Source: VGRW01 sp031396695
GTDB taxonomy: Bacteria > Myxococcota_A > UBA9160 > SZUA-336
NCBI GenBank assembly: GCA_031396695.1
Contig: JANNLG010000013.1
Span: 1-64,000 of the forward strand
DNA: 64,000 nt
Direction of reading: 5' to 3'
Of the stretch, positions 41,241 through 49,970 are shown piece after piece; positions within the stretch are counted from its first letter, which is position 1, and each line of letters opens with the position of its first letter. Under the pieces are notes generated by a model, which worked only from the letters and a program-made list of their open reading frames with translations, was not told where the DNA came from and did no database searches. Both the position numbers and the translations under genes were made by a program.

Positions 41241-43037
41241 ATGAAAGACCGGGTATTCGGAATCGAGACGGAGTACGCGCTGATCTTTCATCCGCGCGGC
41301 CTGAACGCCTCGCGCCCGACCAACCTGGAGCTGTACCGGCGCTTCGAATCCGCGTTGCTCGGGCGTGTGCGCACGCTGCCGCACGGCTTCTCGTGGCTGC
41401 GCGAGAAGGGCGGACGCTTTCTCGAGAACGGCGGCACTTTCCACTACGAGGCGACGGCCGAGGACTTCGAGAGCGGGCTGGTCGAGATGGCGAGCCCCGA
41501 GTGCCGCGACCCGTTCACGCTGGTCGCGCACGAGCGCGCGAAGGACGAGCTGGTCGAGGAGCTGTGCGACGCCGTGAACCACGACCTCGCGCGCGCCGGT
41601 TTCCGCGGCCACGCCAGCGTGGGCAAGAACAGCGTCGACAGTCAGGGCAACACGCTCGGTTCGCACGAGAGCTACTGGGTCGAAGATCGTCTGACACCGC
41701 TGCGGCTCGCGCTGTTCGTGCCGGTCTGGCTCGCGCTCTGGCTGGTGTCGTTGCCGGTGGTGGCCTGGCTGTTCGCGCTGCGCATGGGGCTGCTCGCGTT
41801 CGTGCTCGGCGCGGGCGCGCTGCTGCTCGGCACCGGCGCGCTCCTGCGCCTGATCCGACCGGCGCTCGGCCAACGCTTGTTCGCCTGGATGGAGCGCTTC
41901 GCGCGGGATCTCGAACAGCACCCGGGCGAGCTCGCGCGGCGTGTGCAACGGCTCGCCGCGCCGCTCTACCCGCTGATGAGGCTTCACTCCGCGGTGTACG
42001 ACCGCTTCCACTTCCTGGCGATCCGGCGCGATCTCACCTCGTTCCTGGTCACGCGCACGCTCTACACCGGCGCGGGGGCGCTGGGTTTCGACGGCGGGCC
42101 GCTGTTTCGCCTGGCGCAGCGGCCGCCGTTCCTGAAGGTGCTCGCGCGCATCTTCCCCGACGACGACGCGCGGCCCCTGTACGAGATGCGCGACCTGTTC
42201 TTCCAGCCCTGGTCCGCGCTGCGCGCGCGGCGCCGGCTCCACCTGCTGATCGGCGACGCGAACATGTCGGAGTGGGCGCAGGCGCTGCGCGTGGGCGCGA
42301 CCGCGCTCACGCTCGAGGTGATCGAGGGCGGCACGCCCGCGGGCTGGCCGGTGCTGGCGAAGCCGCTCGAGGCGCTGCAGGCGATCAATCTCGATTCCGA
42401 GCTCACCGCGACCTACGAGCTCGCGGACGGCACCAGCGCGAGCGCGCTCGAAATCCAGGCGCGGATCCTCGCCTTCGTGCGCGAGCGACTCGAGTCCGAC
42501 CCCGAGCCGCTCGAGATCTGGAAGCTGCGCGTGCTCGCGATGTGGCAGGAGACGCTCGACGGCCTGCGCCGCTCGCCCGAGTCACTCAGCGATCGCATCG
42601 ACTGGCTCGCGAAACGGCGGCTGGTGCTCGAGGAGATGCCCGAGGCGGCCGACCGCGCGGCGCTGCGCGCGCGCGGAGCCGAGGTGATGCGCGACGGCGG
42701 AGCGCGCGGCGCGGCCGACCTGCACCTGCGCGAGCGGGCGTTCCGCGTGCGCCGCGTCGATCTGCGCTTCCACGAGCTCGGGCCGCGTGGGGGCGCCCGC
42801 CGGCTCGAGCGCCGCGGTCTGCTGCGTCGCCTGTCGCAGCCCGAGCAGGTCGCGCGCGCGCGCAGCGATCCGCCCCCGGACACGCGCGCATTCGCGCGCG
42901 GTCAGGCGATCAAGTTCGCGCACGCGAACGCCGTCTCCGGCCGCGCCGCCTGGGATCGCGTGCGAGTCGGCAAGCTCGGCCACAAGTACCTCCGAGATCC
43001 TCTGGACAACGGGTCCGATCAGAACGGGCCCGGCTGA
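41241..43037 (+). CDS. PafA/Dop-family protein with inserted membrane segment
   Basis: 598 residues. Strongly matches the Pup ligase/deamidase (PafA, Dop/PafA2) fold: RVFGIETEYALIF (4), EMASPECRDP (82), GKNSVDSQGNTLGSHESYW (128), FLVTRTLYTGAGALGF (268), LHLLIGDANMSEW and INLDSELTATYELADG. Near the end are IDWLAKRRL, VDLRFHELG and PPPDTRAFARGQAIKF. Two features are odd. A ~110-residue insertion (about 155-265) contains two to three hydrophobic helices between conserved blocks. The NGARLY-D-H-A region of the family, with its catalytic Asp, reads NGGTFHYE followed by an insertion, so the Asp is absent or displaced. No Pup, Mpa/ARC or 20S proteasome gene is in the window. Likely a membrane-anchored carboxylate-amine ligase or amidase with an unknown partner. 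Confidence 0.85.
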   Translation: MKDRVFGIETEYALIFHPRGLNASRPTNLELYRRFESALLGRVRTLPHGFSWLREKGGRFLENGGTFHYEATAEDFESGLVEMASPECRDPFTLVAHERAKDELVEELCDAVNHDLARAGFRGHASVGKNSVDSQGNTLGSHESYWVEDRLTPLRLALFVPVWLALWLVSLPVVAWLFALRMGLLAFVLGAGALLLGTGALLRLIRPALGQRLFAWMERFARDLEQHPGELARRVQRLAAPLYPLMRLHSAVYDRFHFLAIRRDLTSFLVTRTLYTGAGALGFDGGPLFRLAQRPPFLKVLARIFPDDDARPLYEMRDLFFQPWSALRARRRLHLLIGDANMSEWAQALRVGATALTLEVIEGGTPAGWPVLAKPLEALQAINLDSELTATYELADGTSASALEIQARILAFVRERLESDPEPLEIWKLRVLAMWQETLDGLRRSPESLSDRIDWLAKRRLVLEEMPEAADRAALRARGAEVMRDGGARGAADLHLRERAFRVRRVDLRFHELGPRGGARRLERRGLLRRLSQPEQVARARSDPPPDTRAFARGQAIKFAHANAVSGRAAWDRVRVGKLGHKYLRDPLDNGSDQNGPG

Positions 43038-43137
43038 CCTGCCCCATCGCCGGCGGCGAGTCCCGCAAGCGCAGCGCGATGCGCTCGAATCGACGTCTGC
43101 CGGGACGGCCCGTCCGGTCGAGAAGCCGCGCGTAGTT

Positions 43138-43167
43138 GGGTGGCGCGGCTGCGCCGCGCCGGGACCC
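43138..43167 (-). repeat. Partial copy of the dispersed GC repeat (hairpin part only)
   Basis: On the minus strand it reads GGGTCCCGGCGCGGC-GCA-GCCGCGCC-ACCC, the same hairpin module as at 40228, 54231 and 58096 but without the TTCGCT-rich tail. It lies in the 174-bp gap between the PafA/Dop-like gene and gatC. Confidence 0.65.
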
Positions 43168-43211
43168 ACCATACTGGCGCGGATAGCTCCCTACCCTGCT
43201 AGTTTCCGGCC

Positions 43212-43499
43212 ATGAACATCACCCGCGAGACGGTGCTGTACGTCGCCCGACTGGCGCGTCTGCGGCTCACGGACGAAGAGGTGCCGCGCATGCAGCGCGA
43301 CCTCGACGCGATCCTCGACTACGTGGCCACGCTGCGCGAGCTCGACACCACGGGCGTGCCGGCCACCACCCACGTGCTCGAGATCGCGACGCCGCTCCGG
43401 CCCGACGAAGTGCGCGGCGTGCTGCCCGTCGCGGAAGTCGTGCGCAACGCGCCGCAGCACGACGAGAGAGCGATGATCGTGCCGAAGGTGCTCGAGTGA
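43212..43499 (+). CDS. gatC: Asp/Glu-tRNA amidotransferase subunit C
   Basis: 95 residues, normal for GatC. It begins with the conserved TVLYVARLARLRLTDEEV and has LDTTGVPATTHV and the PLRPDEV block that wraps around GatA. Stabilises the GatCAB complex that converts Glu-tRNAGln and Asp-tRNAAsn to the amidated forms. Its stop overlaps the gatA start. No gatB in this window. Confidence 0.93.
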   Translation: MNITRETVLYVARLARLRLTDEEVPRMQRDLDAILDYVATLRELDTTGVPATTHVLEIATPLRPDEVRGVLPVAEVVRNAPQHDERAMIVPKVLE

Positions 43500-44968
43500 G
43501 CGAGCTCGGCAAGGCGGGTCTGGGCGAGCTGGCGCTGCACGTCGCGAGCGGCGACGTGTCGTGTCGCGAGATCGTGTCGAGCGCGCTCGCGCGCATCGCA
43601 CGCGACGACGCGCGCATCGGCGCGTTCCTCCGCGTGCGCGGCGAAGCGGCGCTGGCCGAGGCGAGCGCCGCGGACGAAGCGCGAGCGGCGGGCCACGCGC
43701 GCTCGCGCCTGCACGGGCTGCCGATCGCGGTGAAGGACATCCTGGCGTCGCCGGATTTCGAGACGACCTGCGGCTCGCGCATCCTCGGCGGCTTTCGCGC
43801 GCCCTACGAGGCGACGGTGTTGCGCCGGCTGCGCGAGGCGGGCCTGGTCGTGCTCGGGTCGACCAACATGGACGAGTTCGCGATGGGCGGCTCGACCGAG
43901 AACTCGGCCCTGCAGAAGACGCGAAACCCCTGGGACCTGACGCGCGTGCCGGGCGGCTCGTCGGGCGGCAGCGCGGCGGCGGTCGCGGCTCGCTTCGTGC
44001 CCGCTGCGCTCGGCACCGACACGGGCGGATCGATCCGGCAGCCGGCGGCACTGTGTGGTGTCACGGGCCTGAAGCCGACGTACGGCCGTGTCTCGCGCTA
44101 CGGGCTGGTCGCGTTCGCGAGCTCGCTCGATCAGATCGGTCCGATCACCCGCTCGTGCTCGGACGCCGCACTCCTGCTCGGCGTGATCGCGGGCCACGAC
44201 CCTCACGACGCCACGTCGTACCCGCAGGCCGCACCGAACTGGCTGGCCGCGCTCTCCGGCAGCGTCGACGGCCTTCGAATCGGCATCCCGCGCGGCTTCT
44301 TCGACGGCGCCGGCGCCGACGCGGAAACCATGGCGCACGCGCGCGAAGCGCTGCGCTTCTTCGAGAGCATGGGCGCGAAGACCGTCGAGGTCGAGCTGCC
44401 GAACAGCGCCTACGGCATCGCCACCTACTACCTGATCTGCACCGCCGAGGCGTCCTCGAACCTGTCGCGCTACGACGGCGTGAAATACGGCTTCCGCGCC
44501 GCGAGTCAGACGCTCGACGAGATGTACGAGAAGACACGCTCGGAGGGCTTCGGCGCCGAGGTCAAGCGCCGCATCCTGCTCGGCACGTACGTGCTGTCCG
44601 CGGGCTACTACGACGCCTACTACCGCAAGGCGGCGCAGGTGCGCACGCTGATCCGGCGCGACTTCGAGCGTGCGTTCGAGAGCTGCGACGTGATCGCGAC
44701 GCCGACCACGCCCGGCCCGGCCTGGCCGCTCGGCGAACTCGTCGACGATCCGCTGCAGATGTATCTGGCGGACGTCTTCACCGTGACCGCGAACCTGGCG
44801 GGGCTGCCGGCAGTCTCGCTTCCCTGCGGACTCACGACCGCGCGACTGCCCGTGGGCGTGCAGCTGATCGGGCGACCGCTCGACGAGGCGACGGTACTGC
44901 GCGCCGGAGACGCGTTCCAGCGCCAGACACACTTCCACGAGCTCGCTCCGGAGGGATTCGCGAGTTGA
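43496..44968 (+). CDS. gatA: Asp/Glu-tRNA amidotransferase subunit A
   Basis: 490 residues. Amidase-signature enzyme that frees ammonia from Gln or Asn. The catalytic triad is visible: Lys in LPIAVKDILA (~79), cis-Ser in TDTGGSIRQPAALCG (~178) and Ser in the GGSSGGSAAAVAARF block (~154). The C-terminal QLIGRPLDEATVLR is typical. The GTG start overlaps the gatC stop by 4 bp. The TTG of the following AsmA-like gene overlaps the gatA stop, so all three are coupled. GatB must be encoded elsewhere. Confidence 0.95.
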   Translation: MSELGKAGLGELALHVASGDVSCREIVSSALARIARDDARIGAFLRVRGEAALAEASAADEARAAGHARSRLHGLPIAVKDILASPDFETTCGSRILGGFRAPYEATVLRRLREAGLVVLGSTNMDEFAMGGSTENSALQKTRNPWDLTRVPGGSSGGSAAAVAARFVPAALGTDTGGSIRQPAALCGVTGLKPTYGRVSRYGLVAFASSLDQIGPITRSCSDAALLLGVIAGHDPHDATSYPQAAPNWLAALSGSVDGLRIGIPRGFFDGAGADAETMAHAREALRFFESMGAKTVEVELPNSAYGIATYYLICTAEASSNLSRYDGVKYGFRAASQTLDEMYEKTRSEGFGAEVKRRILLGTYVLSAGYYDAYYRKAAQVRTLIRRDFERAFESCDVIATPTTPGPAWPLGELVDDPLQMYLADVFTVTANLAGLPAVSLPCGLTTARLPVGVQLIGRPLDEATVLRAGDAFQRQTHFHELAPEGFAS

Positions 44969-47016
44969 GACGCCTGTCGATCATCGCCGCCGCGCTCGCA
45001 GCGCTCGTCGTGATCCTCGCCGGTGTCGCCCTCTACTTCTTCGACGTCGAGACGCTGCGCGAGCCGCTGCAGACCCAGGCGAGCGCGGCGCTCGGCCGGG
45101 AGGCCAAGCTCGGCGAGATCTCGCTCTCGCTGTTCCCGCTGCCCGCGGTGCGCGTGACCGACATCCGCATCGCCGGGCCCAAGCCCTCCGATCCGCCGTT
45201 CGCCGAGATCGAGGAGCTGCGCCTGCGGGTCGCGATCCTGCCGCTGCTCGCGCGCCAGGTCGTGCTGCGCTCGCTCGAGATCGACTCGCCGCGCGTGCAC
45301 GTTCCCTTCGACGAGGCCGGCAAGCCGATCTTCCCGGGACCGGCGGCCGCGAAGTCGAAGGCCGCGCCCGCGGAGGGCGCGACGCCGACCGAATCCGAGG
45401 CCGACGCGGATGCCGGCGCCGCGAGCCTAGCGCTGGCGGTCGACCGCATCTCCGTCGACGGCGCGCGCGTCGAGTTCGGCCCGTGGTTGATCGAGAACGC
45501 GAGCATCTCGGGACGGCTCTCGCTCGACGGCACGGGCTCGTTTCGCGTCGCGCTCGATCTGCCGGGGATCGGCGAGCTGCGCAATACCGAGCTGAAGCTG
45601 GCGGAGCTCACCGGGCCCGCGCCCGAGGTCGCGGCGCAGGGCGAGTTCTTCGCGGATCTCGCGCCGCTCGGCAAACGCTTCGCGCTCTCGCAGGAGATCT
45701 CCGGACGGGCGCGAGGCGAGTTCGAGATCGAGCTTGCGGGCGCGGAGCTTCGCGCGGCGACGGCGAACATCGACGTGCCCGACTTGCTCGTGCGATCCGG
45801 GGACCTGGTCGTCTCCGGCCCCGCGCGCGCGCACGCGGTGCTCGGCGAGAGTTACTCGGTCGATCTGAGTGACACGCGCGTGGAGAAGACTGGGCTTTTC
45901 GCGAAGCCCAAGCGCACGCCTCTCTCGGTCACGGGCACGCTCGGGCGCGAACCGAATCTGTCGGCCGTGCGCGAAGCGCTAGTGAAGATCGGCACGAACG
46001 TAATTCCGCTCGGCCTCGAGCTGGAGCGGCGTCCGATCCTGGTGCACGTGCGGCGCTCGGCGATCGATCTCGCGTCGCTGCGCGAGTTGCTGCCTCCCGA
46101 CCGGCCCTCGCTGTCGGGACGCCTGCACGTCGAGGCGCTCGACGTGCAGATCGATCCGCTGCGCGTGACCGGCAACGCGGCGCTCGACAACGTCGAGACC
46201 AAACTCGAGCACGGGCCGATCCGCGTCTCGGGACCGCTGCGCGGAAAGGGCCAGCAGATCGCGCTCGAGAACGGCTCCGCCGTCGTCGGCGAGCAGACGA
46301 TCGCGATCAATGCGACCTACGACCTCGAGTCGGGCGCGATCGCCGCGAGTTACGACACCGCGAACAGTCAGCTCGGGGCACTGATCGCTGCGCTCTCGGG
46401 GCGCGGCGAGGTCGACGGCACGCTCAACTCCGCGGGTCAGCTCACGGCGCCGACTCCCGACCTGAACGCGCTCGCGGGCACGGGCCGGATCGACATCCAG
46501 CCCGGCCGCATCCAGGGCTTCTCGCTCGTGAAGTCGCTGATGGGTTCGCTCTCGGCACTGCCCGGTGTCGCCGCGGCGGCGAGCGGCAAGGATCTCTCGC
46601 GCTACGACGACGAACGCTTCGAGCGACTCACCGCCGACTACAAGATCGCGGACGGCCGTGTCTCGACCGAGAACCTCGAGCTCGCCTATCAGGACGCGAC
46701 CGCGTTCCTGCACGGCTCGGTCGGAATGAGCGACCGCAGCCTCGATCTGGCCGGGCGCGTGGTGCTCAGCAAGCAGGCCGACGCCGACCTCGCCGGCGAC
46801 AAGCGCGCGCGCGAGCGCGTGATTCCGATCGCGCACATCACCGGCACGCTCGACGCGCCGCGGGTCGAGATCGATCAGAAGACGCTCGCCGCGCTCGCGC
46901 TCGCCTACGGTGGAAACGACAAGACGCGCGAGAAGATCGACAAGGCCCTCGGGCCGGGCGCCGCCGAAGCCGTCGAGGGAATCCTGGGCAACATCTTGGG
47001 CGGGAAGAAGAAATAG
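44965..47016 (+). CDS. AsmA-like envelope protein
   Basis: 683 residues. One N-terminal membrane anchor (LSIIAAALAALVVILAGVAL) followed by an AsmA N-terminal module (LGREAKLGEISLSLFPLPAV). A long repetitive beta region of the AsmA/YhdP/TamB bridge-like kind runs to the C-terminal RIPGLxxxS-type block (GRIDIQPGRIQGFSLVKSL). Such proteins span the periplasm and are linked to phospholipid transport or outer-membrane assembly. The start is TTG at 44965 within the gatA stop (TTGA), directly before the basic n-region. The last codons (GGKKK) overlap the start region of mtnA. Confidence 0.85.
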   Translation: MRRLSIIAAALAALVVILAGVALYFFDVETLREPLQTQASAALGREAKLGEISLSLFPLPAVRVTDIRIAGPKPSDPPFAEIEELRLRVAILPLLARQVVLRSLEIDSPRVHVPFDEAGKPIFPGPAAAKSKAAPAEGATPTESEADADAGAASLALAVDRISVDGARVEFGPWLIENASISGRLSLDGTGSFRVALDLPGIGELRNTELKLAELTGPAPEVAAQGEFFADLAPLGKRFALSQEISGRARGEFEIELAGAELRAATANIDVPDLLVRSGDLVVSGPARAHAVLGESYSVDLSDTRVEKTGLFAKPKRTPLSVTGTLGREPNLSAVREALVKIGTNVIPLGLELERRPILVHVRRSAIDLASLRELLPPDRPSLSGRLHVEALDVQIDPLRVTGNAALDNVETKLEHGPIRVSGPLRGKGQQIALENGSAVVGEQTIAINATYDLESGAIAASYDTANSQLGALIAALSGRGEVDGTLNSAGQLTAPTPDLNALAGTGRIDIQPGRIQGFSLVKSLMGSLSALPGVAAAASGKDLSRYDDERFERLTADYKIADGRVSTENLELAYQDATAFLHGSVGMSDRSLDLAGRVVLSKQADADLAGDKRARERVIPIAHITGTLDAPRVEIDQKTLAALALAYGGNDKTREKIDKALGPGAAEAVEGILGNILGGKKK

Positions 47017-48071
47017 CCGACTCGTCGTTCTTCACCGTTCGCCTCTCGGGCGACGCGGTCGAGCTGCTCGATCAGCGGCTTCTGCCCGGCGACGAGCGCT
47101 ACCTCCGGCTCACGGAAGTCGAAGAGATCGCGCGCGCGATCGAGACGCTGGCCGTGCGCGGAGCACCCGCGATCGGCGTCACGGCCGCGATGGCGATCGC
47201 GGTCGCGCTCGCGCACGCGCCCGACGCGGGTCTTGCGAGCGCGCTCGAGCGGGCGGTGTCGCGGCTCGTGCGCACGCGCCCCACGGCGGTGAACCTGGCG
47301 TGGGCGCTCGAGCGCATGGCGCGCGAAGTCGGCGCGCGGATCGAGGCCGGCGCGACGGCCGACGACGTGCGTGCCCACGCGCGCGCGCTCGCGCAGCGAA
47401 TCCACGACGACGACGTTGCGAGCTGTCGCGCGATCGGCGACGCCGGCGCGCCGCTCCTGCCGCTGAACGCGCGCGTGCTCACGCACTGCAACGCGGGCGC
47501 GCTCGCCACCGCCGGCTACGGCACCGCGCTGGGCGTGATCCGCAGCGCTTCGCGCAGCGGACGCCTCTCGCACGTGCTGGCGCAGGAGACGCGTCCGTTC
47601 CTGCAAGGCGCGCGACTCACGACTTGGGAGCTCGCACGCGACGGCATCCCAGTGACGCTCGTGACCGACGGCATGGGCGGCGCGCTCATGGCGCGCGGCG
47701 AGATCGACGCCGTGGTGGTCGGCGCGGATCGCATCGCGGCCAACGGCGACGTCGCGAACAAGATCGGCACCTACACGCTGGCGGTGCTGGCGCACGCGCA
47801 CGGTCTGCCGTTCTACGTCGCGGCGCCGGTGTCGACCCTGGACCTCGAAACGCCGACCGGGAAGGAGATCCCGATCGAGCAGCGCAGCTCCGACGAAGTC
47901 ACTCGGTTCGCCGGAGTGTCGATCGCGGCCGCCGGCGTGACCGCGCTGCACCCGGCCTTCGATGTGACGCCCGCCACACTCGTGACCGCGATCGTGACAG
48001 AGCGCGGCGTTCTGCGCCCCCCCTACGGACCGGCCCTCGCGGCTCAACGGCGCGAGTCCGAAGGCCGATGA
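47013..48071 (+). CDS. mtnA: Methylthioribose-1-phosphate isomerase
   Basis: About 352 residues if it starts at 47013. It converts MTR-1-P to MTRu-1-P in the methionine salvage pathway. Key residues: RGAPAIGVTAAMA, catalytic Cys in LTHCNAGALATAGYGTALG and catalytic Asp in VVGADRIAANGDVANKIGTY. The conserved N-terminal part (FTVRLSGDAVELLDQRLLPG) is encoded from ~47028. Yet no ATG, GTG or TTG precedes it in frame; the first is a GTG at 47154 that would delete it. An ATA at 47013 overlaps the AsmA stop as ATAG, in the position where other genes here have ATGA or GTGA. The start is therefore marked as probable. Confidence 0.85.
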   Translation: MADSSFFTVRLSGDAVELLDQRLLPGDERYLRLTEVEEIARAIETLAVRGAPAIGVTAAMAIAVALAHAPDAGLASALERAVSRLVRTRPTAVNLAWALERMAREVGARIEAGATADDVRAHARALAQRIHDDDVASCRAIGDAGAPLLPLNARVLTHCNAGALATAGYGTALGVIRSASRSGRLSHVLAQETRPFLQGARLTTWELARDGIPVTLVTDGMGGALMARGEIDAVVVGADRIAANGDVANKIGTYTLAVLAHAHGLPFYVAAPVSTLDLETPTGKEIPIEQRSSDEVTRFAGVSIAAAGVTALHPAFDVTPATLVTAIVTERGVLRPPYGPALAAQRRESEGR

Positions 48072-48113
48072 CTCGGATGGACCCGATCCCGTCCAGCGGG
48101 GAGCAGATCGCCT

Positions 48114-49970
48114 TTGGAAGTGCTGATCGTCGAAGATAATCGAGCACTGGCTCGATCTCTCGGGCAAGCGCTCGAACGCGCCGGCTACGGCTGCCGCCAG
48201 GTGCACGACGGAATCGCTGCGCTCGAGGCCGTCGGCAAGGCCGCACCCGATCTGATCCTGATCGATCTCTTGCTGCCGAGGAAGGACGGTCAGAGCGTGA
48301 TCTCGACGCTCGCCGCGGCCGAGGCCACCCGAAAGATCCCGATCATCGCAATGAGCGGTGTGTTCCGCGGCGCCGATCCCGCCAAAAGTGTGGTCGCCGC
48401 GGGCGCGCGCGGATTTCTCGAGAAGCCGTTCGAGATGTCCGTGCTGCTCGACCGCGTCTCGCGCTTGATCGGCCGGCCCGTTCCCGCCGAGAGCAAGGTC
48501 GCAGTCGACGCGCTCGACCTCGCGTCGACGCCCGCCGCTGAAGTGCTCTGGAGCGCGATGCAGATCAAGTCGACGGGCGCCGTGCACTTCGAGCAGGGCA
48601 AGCGGCAGAAGGTCGTCGTGCTCGACGCGGGCATGCCGTTCGCGGTGCGCTCGAACCTGGCGCGCGAATCGCTCGGCCGGCGCTTGATCGAGTCGGGCCG
48701 TATCGACGAGCGGACGTTCGAGGAAGCGCATCGCCGCTCGAAGGCGACGGGCAAGCGCCAGGGCGAGATCCTGATCCAGATGGGCGCGCTCACCGAGGCC
48801 GACCTGCGCGAAGCGCTCACGAGCCAGGCGGCCGACAAGCTCCTCGACGTATTCAGCTGGACCGAGGGCCGCGCGTGGACGCAGGCTGGTGTGCGCGCGA
48901 TGTCGCTCACCTCCGAGCTCACGGGCTGGACGCCGCGCCAGACCATCCTGCGCGGCGCGCCGCGCGTGAACGACACGGTCGTCGCCAAGCGTCTCGAGCT
49001 CTACCAGTCGTGCGAGGTGTCCCAGGAGAGCCTGCACCTCGAGGATGGCGAGAACACCGACGCCGTCGCCGGCCTGTGGCAGGCGGTCGGCAAGCCGCAG
49101 AAGGTGCGGCACCTGATGAACCCCCACGCGAGCACGCTGTACGCGCTGTGGCTGATCGGCGCCGTCGACCTGCGAGTCGACAAGGACGACACGCAGACGT
49201 CGCTTCCCGGTGTAGGCCCCGCCGCGGCCGTGGCCGAGCTCGAGGCGAAGCTCCGCAGCAGGCTGGCTTCGTTCGAGGGCGCGACGCACTACCAGGTTCT
49301 GGGCCTCGAGACCGACGCGCGCGACGAGGACGTGCGGCAGGCCTTCATGGCGCTCGCGAAGGTCTTCCACCCCGACAAGGTCGGCCGACGTGCTCCGGGG
49401 CTCGGCGAGCTGGCGGCGAGGGTCTTCGCGCGCATCTCGGAGGCGAACGACGTGCTCGGCAGTCCCGACACGCGCGCGGGCTACACCGCGCAGCTGCGCC
49501 AGACGCGCGGCGCCGCTGCGGATCGCCAGGCCGTGAGCAAGATCCTCACCGCCGAGCAACAGTTCCGGCGCGCCGAGGAAGCCATGCGGCGCAAGGATTG
49601 GGACGTCGCGCTCGAGTCCCTGCGCTGGGCGCTGGAGCTCGATCCCGATGAGGGTGAGTTCCACTCGATGCGCGGCTGGGTGATGTTCCTGAAGCAGCAG
49701 GACCAGGGCGGTGGCGACGCCGAAGCCGCCATGACCCACCTGAAGAAGGGCATCGCGCTCTCGCCACAGGCCCCGAGCGGCTGGTTCTACATGGGCCAGA
49801 TCCGGAAGGCTTGCGGAGATGCGGCCGAAGCGGAGAAAATGTTCCGCAAGGTGATCGAGGTGCGCCCGGACCACGTCGAGGCGTTGCGCGAAGTCCGCTT
49901 GATGCAGTTGCGTCGCGCCAAGGGCGACGACACGATTGCGGGCAGGCTCTTCGGAAGGAAGAAGAAGTAG
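48114..49970 (+). CDS. Receiver-DUF4388-J-domain-TPR fusion protein
   Basis: 618 residues, TTG start (EVLIVEDNRAL follows at once). An N-terminal receiver (1-122) has the phospho-accepting Asp in LILIDLLLPRKDG and Lys in FLEKPF. A DUF4388/PATAN-like region (~135-250) includes FEQGKRQKVVVLDAGMPFAV and the two-helix IGRIDERTFEEA-type repeats. A J domain (~390-455) carries the HPD motif in FHPDKVGR, and TPR helices close the protein (~480-605). The J domain should stimulate an Hsp70, while the receiver would tie this to a phosphorelay. No output domain of a known kind. It lies 42 bp after mtnA, and its stop overlaps the ilvE start. Confidence 0.88.
   Translation: MEVLIVEDNRALARSLGQALERAGYGCRQVHDGIAALEAVGKAAPDLILIDLLLPRKDGQSVISTLAAAEATRKIPIIAMSGVFRGADPAKSVVAAGARGFLEKPFEMSVLLDRVSRLIGRPVPAESKVAVDALDLASTPAAEVLWSAMQIKSTGAVHFEQGKRQKVVVLDAGMPFAVRSNLARESLGRRLIESGRIDERTFEEAHRRSKATGKRQGEILIQMGALTEADLREALTSQAADKLLDVFSWTEGRAWTQAGVRAMSLTSELTGWTPRQTILRGAPRVNDTVVAKRLELYQSCEVSQESLHLEDGENTDAVAGLWQAVGKPQKVRHLMNPHASTLYALWLIGAVDLRVDKDDTQTSLPGVGPAAAVAELEAKLRSRLASFEGATHYQVLGLETDARDEDVRQAFMALAKVFHPDKVGRRAPGLGELAARVFARISEANDVLGSPDTRAGYTAQLRQTRGAAADRQAVSKILTAEQQFRRAEEAMRRKDWDVALESLRWALELDPDEGEFHSMRGWVMFLKQQDQGGGDAEAAMTHLKKGIALSPQAPSGWFYMGQIRKACGDAAEAEKMFRKVIEVRPDHVEALREVRLMQLRRAKGDDTIAGRLFGRKKK

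Noticed and set aside
41393..43135. Second plus-strand frame through the PafA/Dop-like gene
   Set aside because: Arg/Ala-rich, no motif, while the overlapping frame carries the whole PafA/Dop fold. I also looked for a Pup-like small ORF just after it and found none ending in Gly-Gly-Glu/Gln.
43038..43211. A small gene between the PafA/Dop-like gene and gatC
   Set aside because: No frame has a ribosome site with a sensible protein; the gap holds a partial hairpin repeat and presumably the gatC promoter.
46905..49874. Minus-strand open frame of 989 codons
   Set aside because: Antisense to mtnA and the receiver/J-domain gene, both of which have intact family motifs; composition is typical of a GC shadow.
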